A stretch of 11,785 bases of DNA from Clostridia bacterium (GTDB lineage: Bacteria > Bacillota > Clostridia > Oscillospirales > CAG-382): the NCBI GenBank assembly GCA_900757905.1, contig CAAEPN010000173.1, positions 1 through 11,785 of the forward strand, given 5' to 3'. Made by a program: the position numbers and the translations under genes. Below, in pieces: positions 7,263 to 11,785 of the stretch. The first letter of the stretch is position 1. Each line of letters starts with the position of its first letter. The notes under the pieces are model-generated. The model saw only the letters and a program-made list of their open reading frames with translations. It did no database searches and was not told where the DNA came from.

Positions 7263-7904
7263 TTATTTTGCAATATCGAAGAATTTCAGAACTTCCGGAT
7301 GGGGATTTGCGATGATATTGGTGCCATACACCTTACCGAGCGGCTCTGCGGCCTTTTCGCCGTGTTCAAGAGCGCTTGTGACCGCGTCCACCTTTCCGGC
7401 GACGATCAGCGTGACAAGACGTCCGCCAAGCCGCTTTTCCGTGTGGACGAGCCGAACATCCGCCGCCTTTAACATCGCGTCAAGGCCGTCAATAGATGCG
7501 ACAAGTCCCTCCACCTCCAAAAGCGCTATCGCGTTATCGCCGGTGAAGCTCGGCGTTTCGACGTCACGGAAGGTTTTCGGCATTTTTTTGTTGAATTTAT
7601 CACGGTTGATATCGTTTAAGTACGCCATTTTATCGACGTCCTGTCCGGGATTCGGGATAATATGCGAAACGATATAATGTCCCTTTTCCTTTGCATAGAC
7701 GCTCGCCGCCTCCACAGACGCGCGCACATCCGCGACATCGCCCTCGATCTTGGCAGCCATAATCAGCGGTACGGGAAAACCTTTGGCAAACGGACGGTTT
7801 CTGTCAAACGCGATCACGCGCACATTGCCCGTCTTTGCCATGATATCCGCGCAGGTTACCGCTGTCGTGAAGCTGTAAACCTCGATCATTCCTAATGCTT
7901 TCAT
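7263..7904 (-). CDS. Tandem-domain microcompartment shell protein (BMC-T)
   Basis: A 213-residue protein with two BMC domains, expected to form a trimeric pseudohexamer tile in a microcompartment shell. Domain 1 spans about residues 2-86 (ALGMIEVYSFTTAV ... HIIPNP) and domain 2 about 125-210 (AIALLEVEGLVASIDGLDAM ... IIANPHPEVL). Domain 2 is canonical, with a KRLGG pore-type turn at 157-161. In domain 1 the matching loop reads DRNRPFAKGFP (34-44) and is about 7 residues longer, so the pore would be built from unlike loops. The inter-domain linker is long (about 87-124). The only Cys is C18, not at the pore, so a PduT-like Fe-S centre is unlikely. The ATG at 7904 has GAGG about 10 nt upstream. 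It lies 45 bp after the aldehyde dehydrogenase gene and 85 bp before pduL. The fold is certain; the subtype and transported metabolite are not. Confidence 0.93.
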   Translation of the reverse strand: MKALGMIEVYSFTTAVTCADIMAKTGNVRVIAFDRNRPFAKGFPVPLIMAAKIEGDVADVRASVEAASVYAKEKGHYIVSHIIPNPGQDVDKMAYLNDINRDKFNKKMPKTFRDVETPSFTGDNAIALLEVEGLVASIDGLDAMLKAADVRLVHTEKRLGGRLVTLIVAGKVDAVTSALEHGEKAAEPLGKVYGTNIIANPHPEVLKFFDIAK

Positions 7905-7949
7905 GCAGTTTCTACCTCAAAACCCATAATGGGAAAATTTTGCTTAAAA

Positions 7950-9329
7950 TCAGACGATATGAAGACCGTCCACCAATACGCAGCGTCTTGCGCGCGTAAA
8001 CGAATGTGCCGCCGTGAGACCTTCGCCGGTCGGGCCTGCAATCGTAAAGGTGGTATAGCCTTCGCCGCCTGCGCCGATTCCGGCATAGCTCGGTGCGTTT
8101 TTCACAAAGATCGTGGTTTCAACGGCTCTTGCAAAGCGCGTTAAGTGATCGACATTCTTGGAATGGATATGTGCCGAATGGCGGTTGCCGTGTTCAGCCT
8201 TGACAGCCATGGCAATGGCTTCATCAATATTATGTACACGAACGATACCAAGCACCGGCATCATCATTTCGACCTGCACAAACGGGTGCATTTCCGGCAC
8301 TTCGCAAATGACAAGACGCGCGTCGGACTTGATACCGAGTACGTCAAGGAACTTGGACGCATCTCTGCCGACCCAATCCTTGTTGATGACATACTTGCCG
8401 TTCTTTTCGATAAGACAGGTCTTGACAAGCTTATCGATCTGTTCGCCCTTAATGAGATAAGCGCCGTTCTGTGCCATATATTTGATGAGGTCATCCGCAA
8501 TATTGGCAAAGGCAAAGCATTCCTTTTCAGCGATACACGGCAAATTGTTATCGAAGCTTGCGCCGGCGACAATGTCCTTGGCAGCTTTTTCGATATCGGC
8601 AGTATCGTCTACGATGACCGGCGGATTTCCGGCGCCGGCACCGATTGCTTTTTTGCCCGAAGAAAGAAGAGCCTTGACAACGCCCGGGCCGCCGGTTGCG
8701 ACAAGCATACGGACGATCGGCGACTGCATCATTTCATCGGAGGATTCCTTAGTCGGATGTTCGACGGTAACGACCAAATTCTCCGGACCGCCGGCTTCGA
8801 GAATAGCACGGTTGACAAGGTCAACGGCATAATTTGCAGTTTTGCAGGCATGCGGATGCGGATTAAAGACAACGCCGTTTCCGCCGGCAATCATGCCGAT
8901 GGAGTTACAGATGACGGTTTCGCTGGGGTTTGTGGACGGCGTGATACTGCCGATAACGCCATACGGCGCCATTTCGACAAGCGTCAGACCGCAATCGCCG
9001 GAAAATGCGGTGGGATGAAGATCCTCCGTACCGGGTGTTTTATTGGCGACAAGCTGGTGCTTTATGATCTTGTCGGCAACACGTCCCATACCGGTTTCCT
9101 CAACGCCGAGACGCGCCATATTTTCGGCTTCGGCGAGCGTGAATTCACGGATCTTGGCAATCATCTTTTCACGCTGTTCAATGCTGTATTCTTTATACTG
9201 TTTATAGGCTTTATCGACGGCGGCAAGGGCTTCGGTCATTGTGGAAAAAACGCCTTTTTGCGCCTGTTTTTGGGTAGCCATGGATTTTACGACGCTAGCG
9301 ACGATCTCGCTTACCATTCTTTCGTCCAT
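7950..9329 (-). CDS. CoA-acylating aldehyde dehydrogenase (PduP/EutE family)
   Basis: A 459-residue enzyme that oxidises an aldehyde with NAD+ and CoA to acyl-CoA. Signatures seen are VEMAPYGVIGSITPSTNP at 118-134, a Rossmann segment with GNGVVFNPHPHA at 150-161, ATGGPGVVKA at 211-220, and the catalytic Cys265 in NNLPCIAEKE. Length matches PduP/EutE and not the fused AdhE. Residues 1-18 (MDERMVSEIVASVVKSMA) form a typical amphipathic encapsulation helix, followed by a Q/K/A/G-rich linker (19-27), as in enzymes packed into microcompartments. It is the first gene of the operon, directly followed by a BMC-T gene and pduL; together they give aldehyde to acyl-CoA to acyl-phosphate. The start ATG has AAAGGAAGG 8-10 nt upstream. 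From sequence I cannot tell acetaldehyde from propionaldehyde or other aldehydes, so I give no gene symbol (eutE or pduP would both be defensible). Confidence 0.95.
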   Translation of the reverse strand: MDERMVSEIVASVVKSMATQKQAQKGVFSTMTEALAAVDKAYKQYKEYSIEQREKMIAKIREFTLAEAENMARLGVEETGMGRVADKIIKHQLVANKTPGTEDLHPTAFSGDCGLTLVEMAPYGVIGSITPSTNPSETVICNSIGMIAGGNGVVFNPHPHACKTANYAVDLVNRAILEAGGPENLVVTVEHPTKESSDEMMQSPIVRMLVATGGPGVVKALLSSGKKAIGAGAGNPPVIVDDTADIEKAAKDIVAGASFDNNLPCIAEKECFAFANIADDLIKYMAQNGAYLIKGEQIDKLVKTCLIEKNGKYVINKDWVGRDASKFLDVLGIKSDARLVICEVPEMHPFVQVEMMMPVLGIVRVHNIDEAIAMAVKAEHGNRHSAHIHSKNVDHLTRFARAVETTIFVKNAPSYAGIGAGGEGYTTFTIAGPTGEGLTAAHSFTRARRCVLVDGLHIV

Positions 9330-9354
9330 GCGGTGCGACCTTCCTTTCTTTTTC

Positions 9355-9393
9355 GATTCGTTCCGCTTTTATTCGAGTTTTTCCGAACGAATC
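9355..9393 (-). promoter_or_regulatory. Inverted repeat / leader hairpin of the microcompartment operon
   Basis: A perfect 9-bp inverted repeat, GATTCGTTC at 9355-9363 and GAACGAATC at 9385-9393, with a 21-nt A-rich (mRNA sense) loop. It sits between the promoter and the SD, starting about 8 nt after the predicted transcription start. It could be an operator for a repressor or a 5' stem-loop affecting mRNA stability. The perfect repeat is seen; the role is inference. Confidence 0.5.
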
Positions 9394-9407
9394 CTTATAC
9401 GCTTATC

Positions 9408-9436
9408 ATTATAAAGCATTTGACGGCATTTGTCAA
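9408..9436 (-). promoter_or_regulatory. Consensus sigma-A promoter of the microcompartment operon
   Basis: TTGACA (9436-9431), a 17-bp spacer and TATAAT (9413-9408) on the minus strand, a perfect match to both hexamers. The DNA upstream of the -35 (about 9450-9490) has repeated A-tracts on this strand, like an UP element. A promoter this strong suggests high or repressor-controlled expression and does not look activator-dependent. Confidence 0.9.
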
Positions 9437-9535
9437 GAGATTTCCGGATATTTTTCTTGATTTTTGCTGATTTTTTGTTGTTTTACTCAAATTAATAATG
9501 TTGTTTTGTGTTGTTTTAGACTTCCTATCCGGACT

Positions 9536-9982
9536 TTACGCCTGCAAAACAAGCACTTCGGTATTTTTTCGTCTGTCATCCGGTGAAAGATACGGTTCTT
9601 CGCCCGGCCAAATTTGATGAAACCGGATACAGGTACGCGTCATCGGGCGAATCTCCACGGTCACGGTAAACCTTTTGCTGGGATAGGTCTTTTTTAATTC
9701 GTTTAACAGGTTTTCCGCAAGCGTTTTTCCGGTAAGCAAAGCGCATGCCAGATCCTTTTCCGACAGTCGGTCAAACACCTGCATGGCATTATGCTCTGCT
9801 TCAAAGGCAGTGCGGTCAAGCACGCAAAAGCTCTCTTTTCGATCAGACGCCTCCTTTCCGCTTCGCCGCAACAGCACAAGTTCATGTCCAAAGGTGTCGG
9901 TTACGGTGTAAAATTGTGGGCAAATCAGCGGTATAAGAGTGCTTAGACGCTTCGCAAACGTCATGGGAAAGAGACATTTCAT
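9536..9982 (-). CDS. Hypothetical protein, 148 residues
   Basis: I do not recognise this protein. It has no signal peptide, no membrane helix and no obvious metal-binding cluster, with Cys only at about residues 3, 21, 53, 80 and 117. The middle looks helical (about 60-95, EHNAMQVFDRLSEKDLACAL), with beta-like ends (FYTVTDTFGHELVLL near 24-38; RFTVTVEIRP near 104-113), consistent with a small alpha/beta domain. The frame is closed and preceded by a good promoter, which supports a real gene, but the ATG at 9982 has no clear SD and Met7 is an alternative start. No convincing terminator separates it from the microcompartment promoter about 100 bp downstream, so read-through into that operon is possible. 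A regulatory link to the operon is only a guess from position. Confidence 0.6.
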   Translation of the reverse strand: MKCLFPMTFAKRLSTLIPLICPQFYTVTDTFGHELVLLRRSGKEASDRKESFCVLDRTAFEAEHNAMQVFDRLSEKDLACALLTGKTLAENLLNELKKTYPSKRFTVTVEIRPMTRTCIRFHQIWPGEEPYLSPDDRRKNTEVLVLQA

Positions 9983-10022
9983 GTTGGATTTATATAGTTT
10001 TATGCAAAATTATACATGATTA

Positions 10023-10051
10023 AGTATAGTCGTTTTCATCCGATTTGTCAA
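10023..10051 (-). promoter_or_regulatory. Sigma-A promoter of the 148-residue gene
   Basis: TTGACA (10051-10046), a 17-bp spacer and TATACT (10028-10023) on the minus strand. The predicted leader to the ATG at 9982 is about 34 nt. The -35 hexamer overlaps one arm of the inverted repeat at 10041-10070. Confidence 0.75.
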
Positions 10052-10070
10052 GCTCAAAATTTACAAATCG
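10041..10070. promoter_or_regulatory. Inverted repeat in the divergent promoter region, candidate operator
   Basis: CGATTTGT (10041-10048) and ACAAATCG (10063-10070) form a perfect 8-bp inverted repeat with a 14-bp centre. The arm-to-arm centre distance is 22 bp, about two helical turns, which suits a dimeric regulator. The left arm overlaps the -35 of the minus-strand promoter, and the repeat lies just upstream of the plus-strand -10, so one bound protein could affect both. Confidence 0.45.
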
Positions 10071-10072
10071 TC

Positions 10073-10101
10073 AACTTTTCTTTGGCAAAATACTGTATAA
10101 T
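10073..10101 (+). promoter_or_regulatory. Probable promoter of the 215-residue / RDD operon
   Basis: TATAAT at 10096-10101 is a perfect -10. The -35 region at the 17-bp position (10073-10078, AACTTT) is poor, so the promoter may need an activator or be weak. Transcription would start near 10108, right at the SD of the first gene. Confidence 0.5.
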
Positions 10102-10108
10102 GGTTTTT

Positions 10109-10120
10109 AAAAGGAAGTGA
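10109..10120 (+). promoter_or_regulatory. Extended SD overlapping the GTG start of the 215-residue gene
   Basis: AAAAGGAAGTGA closely resembles the full anti-SD complement AAAGGAGGTGA. The only upstream start codon (GTG, 10117-10119) is part of this SD. The first sensible in-frame codon at normal spacing is ATC at 10126, 9 nt after AAGGAA, the same arrangement as at the radical SAM gene. Confidence 0.45.
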
Positions 10121-10764
10121 TTGCTATCGATATTTTAATAAGCCGCACGGTTACTCTTCAAAAACATCGTTTTTCTCTATCGGTTGACGCATTTGCCTGC
10201 GCTGATTTTTTTACACCGTTCTTTCCGCTCTCAAGACCGCAAAAATTTTCCGCTTCCGCGGCGGACGTCTCATTGATCATGCGCCGCGAAAAAGAGAATT
10301 TTCCGTTTCTGTCCCAATGGCTTCCGACCAATTTTGCCTTACGTCAATTTCCTTTTTCGATATTTGATGCAAAGACCGGCGAATGCATCGGCAGTTTAAC
10401 ACGTCTTGAAAACGACACGGCAAGCTATTTTCAGATCTACGCGGACCGCTATGAGCTTCGCGCGCACAGCGGCAACAAGCATTCGCTGTTGAAAAACGGT
10501 GTGCAGATTGCACTGTTTACCAAAGCCGTCCACAGTGACGGTATGCGTGCGGATTACACATTAGTTCTCGATGAAACAGGGGAACACGATCTTGCACGCT
10601 TACTTCTCATAGCCGCTTACATAGACTGCCGGTACTACACCTCACTCACGCCGAAATTTTATGCTTTTCAGTGGGAAAAGATTTACATCTATAATGACGA
10701 ATTTTCCGAACGCGCCGCATGGACGCCGGAACAGAAAAATTATAATCTGGAGGAACGCATATGA
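10117..10764 (+). CDS. Hypothetical protein, about 215 residues, upstream of an RDD protein
   Basis: I do not recognise it firmly. It has no signal peptide and no clear membrane helix; one short apolar stretch (LARLLLIAAYIDCRYY, about 168-183) is too short and polar-bounded. The middle (about 80-165) alternates beta-like strands with 'D/N-G' turns (FSIFDAKTGECIG, YELRAHSG, ADYTLVLDETGEHD) and is followed by that apolar helix near the end. This is loosely like tubby/LURP-type or scramblase-like barrels with a central helix, offered only as a possibility. The start is uncertain: GTG at 10117 overlaps the SD, and ATC at 10126 is better spaced. It overlaps the next gene by 4 bp (ATGA), so the two are translationally coupled, and a membrane-linked job is likely but unproven. 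Confidence 0.65.
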   Translation: MIAIDILISRTVTLQKHRFSLSVDAFACADFFTPFFPLSRPQKFSASAADVSLIMRREKENFPFLSQWLPTNFALRQFPFSIFDAKTGECIGSLTRLENDTASYFQIYADRYELRAHSGNKHSLLKNGVQIALFTKAVHSDGMRADYTLVLDETGEHDLARLLLIAAYIDCRYYTSLTPKFYAFQWEKIYIYNDEFSERAAWTPEQKNYNLEERI

Positions 10765-11135
10765 ACATCACAGGAAAACGCATCCTTGCCTTTTTTATTG
10801 ACCTTGTCATCCTTTCCGCCGTCGGCGCGGTGGTTATGTTCGGAGCCATTCTTCTGTTTCCGCAGCAAAACATCAGCCTTTTAGCGCCGCTTTTCAATGT
10901 GGTCAATCTTCTCATTACTTTATTGTTTTTGTTTCGTGAAAAACTTGGTATATCACTCGGCAAACGCGCGATGCAAATCAAGACCGTCTGTGCCGACGGT
11001 TCTGAGCCAACGTTAATACAGCACTTCATGCGCAATATCACCACGCTTTTATGGCCGGTAGAAGGTCTGCTTCTTATCACCGGCAACAACCGGTTAGGCG
11101 ACATGTGGGCAAAAACAACGGTCGTTTCTGTTTGA
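10761..11135 (+). CDS. RDD family membrane protein
   Basis: A 124-residue membrane protein of the RDD family, named for conserved Arg and Asp residues in its helices. Here these are Arg7 and Asp14 in RILAFFIDLVIL and the C-terminal RLGDMWAKTTVV (Arg111, Asp114). The interior motif SLGKRAMQIKTV (65-76) is also typical. Hydrophobic segments lie at about 8-33, 40-58 and 93-107. The function of most RDD proteins is unsettled; some are linked to ion or small-solute transport, and others accompany secreted or membrane enzymes. The ATG at 10761 has GGAGG 8 nt upstream and overlaps the preceding stop by 4 bp. Transcription probably ends at the hairpin about 30 bp downstream. The length is slightly short for the family but no core motif is missing. 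Confidence 0.88.
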   Translation: MNITGKRILAFFIDLVILSAVGAVVMFGAILLFPQQNISLLAPLFNVVNLLITLLFLFREKLGISLGKRAMQIKTVCADGSEPTLIQHFMRNITTLLWPVEGLLLITGNNRLGDMWAKTTVVSV

Positions 11136-11163
11136 TCTTAAATACCTCATAAAAATTGGCAGC

Positions 11164-11204
11164 AAAAAATCCCGAAGTTTACTTGAAACTTCGGGATTTT
11201 CTAT
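11164..11204. terminator. Bidirectional intrinsic terminator between the RDD gene and clpB
   Basis: A perfect 15-bp stem (AAAATCCCGAAGTTT, 11166-11180, with 11186-11200) and a 5-nt loop ACTTG. It is flanked by TTTT on the plus strand and by six T on the minus strand. It can end both converging units, lying about 30 bp after the RDD gene and about 20 bp after the clpB stop. Confidence 0.92.
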
Positions 11205-11220
11205 TAAGTTACAGCTTGGC

Positions 11221-11785
11221 TTATTTGACGTTGCAGACGAGTTTTCCGTCACTTTCGTCCAGTACAAGCGTCGAGCCGGTATCGATATTTCCGGCAAGGA
11301 TGACCTTAGCAATCAGCGTTTCGGCTGCGCTTTGCAGGTATCGCTTCAAGGGACGCGCGCCATAGACCGGGTCATAGCCTTGGTCGATGATAAGCGCTTT
11401 GGCCGCGTCGGTCACTTCGAGCTTCAAGCCGCCGGCGCCGCGGTCGGCAAGACGTGCACGCAAGCCGTTCAAGAGGTTTTCGATAATACCGCCGAGGTTA
11501 TCCTTGGTCAAGGGTTTGAACATTATGATCTCGTCCAAACGGTTTAAGAATTCCGGACGGAACGAAGCGCGCAGGTCGCTCATAACCTTATTCCTTGCGT
11601 CCTCGGAGATCTCGCCGTCCGGCGTAATGCCGTCGAGCAGATAGCTGCTGCCGAGGTTGGAGGTCAAGATGATAATGGTATTCTTGAAGTCCACCGTGCG
11701 GCCTTGGCTGTCCGTGATACGGCCGTCGTCGAGGATCTGAAGCAGAATATTGAACACATCCGGGTGCGCCTTTTCGACCTCATCG
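11221..11785 (-). CDS. clpB: ATP-dependent chaperone ClpB, C-terminal fragment (cut by window edge)
   Basis: The last 187 residues of a ClpB-type AAA+ disaggregase, which works with DnaK/GrpE to extract and refold aggregated proteins in the cytoplasm. The fragment opens inside the second nucleotide-binding domain right at Walker B (DEVEKAHPDV). It continues through RITDSQGRTVDFKNT and LTSNLGS (sensor 1), FRPEFLNRLDEIIMF with the arginine finger, and GYDPVYGARPLKR (sensor 2), then ends in the small C-terminal domain. ClpC is the main alternative; the DSQGRTVDFKNT and FRPEFLNRLDEII segments and the ordinary ClpB-length tail favour ClpB. The frame is open to base 11785, so no start is visible and the promoter (often CtsR/HrcA-controlled) lies outside the window. 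It ends at the bidirectional terminator. Confidence 0.93.
   Translation of the reverse strand, partial: DEVEKAHPDVFNILLQILDDGRITDSQGRTVDFKNTIIILTSNLGSSYLLDGITPDGEISEDARNKVMSDLRASFRPEFLNRLDEIIMFKPLTKDNLGGIIENLLNGLRARLADRGAGGLKLEVTDAAKALIIDQGYDPVYGARPLKRYLQSAAETLIAKVILAGNIDTGSTLVLDESDGKLVCNVK

Noticed and set aside
7922..7934. Short palindrome CCCATAATGGG between the aldehyde dehydrogenase and BMC-T genes
   Set aside because: The stem is only 4-5 bp with a tiny loop, so it is not supportable as a terminator or operator on its own.
8145..9470. Long plus-strand open frame (441 codons) opposite the aldehyde dehydrogenase gene
   Set aside because: It is antisense to a clear PduP/EutE gene, runs through its promoter, has no SD and encodes no recognisable family; it is a by-product of GC-biased codons.
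9471..9520. T-rich stretch with two copies of GTTGTTTTA
   Set aside because: It looks like simple AT-rich intergenic DNA upstream of a promoter; two copies are not enough to call a repeat array or binding-site cluster.
9443..9533. Inverted repeat TCCGGATA (9443-9450) / TATCCGGA (9526-9533)
   Set aside because: An 8-bp match separated by 75 AT-rich bases is within chance for a region this size, and it lacks a T-run that would make it a terminator.

Overview
The window looks like chromosomal DNA of a gut-type anaerobic member of the Bacillota (class Clostridia). The evidence is the mix of families (DUF4317, a B12-binding radical SAM protein with a DUF4080-type tail, a PduL/EutE microcompartment set, an E. 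coli-like IlvD), near-consensus sigma-A promoters with 17-bp spacers, purine-rich Shine-Dalgarno (SD) sites, and intrinsic terminators. Coding GC is moderate and intergenic DNA is AT-rich. I cannot name a genus. No RNA gene, insertion sequence, CRISPR array or prophage is visible, and no gap between genes exceeds about 210 bases.

Layout. Positions 1-4640 hold a minus-strand operon, read from right to left: one strong promoter (4610-4638), a B12/radical SAM protein, a right-handed beta-helix protein of the pectate-lyase/GH28 superfamily, a DUF4317 protein, and the N-terminal part of a second beta-helix-type carbohydrate enzyme that runs off the left edge. Spacers are 17-33 bp. Neither beta-helix protein shows a signal peptide. 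Positions 4670-6466 are a self-contained ilvD unit (promoter, gene, terminator) for branched-chain amino-acid synthesis. Positions 6500-9436 are a three-gene bacterial microcompartment operon: a CoA-acylating aldehyde dehydrogenase, a tandem-domain shell protein (BMC-T) and the phosphotransacylase PduL. It has a full-consensus promoter, a hairpin at the start of the leader, candidate hairpins before pduL and a clear terminator. Upstream, 9536-9982 encodes an unrecognised 148-residue protein with its own promoter. Across a divergent promoter region containing a perfect 8-bp inverted repeat, a plus-strand pair follows (an unrecognised 215-residue protein and an RDD-family membrane protein overlapping by 4 bp). 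A bidirectional terminator separates it from the C-terminal part of clpB, which enters from the right edge on the minus strand.

How they work together. The aldehyde dehydrogenase would turn an aldehyde into acyl-CoA, and PduL would turn that into acyl-phosphate while releasing CoA, inside a protein shell. Both enzymes start with an amphipathic helix resembling an encapsulation peptide. The window holds no signature aldehyde-producing enzyme, no alcohol dehydrogenase and no hexameric or pentameric shell gene, so this is either a satellite microcompartment locus that relies on genes elsewhere or a reduced system. This is the most interesting part of the window. A second oddity is that the radical SAM gene and the 215-residue gene both place a strong SD exactly 9 nt before an in-frame ATC codon, while their nearest ATG or GTG start lies upstream of or inside that SD.
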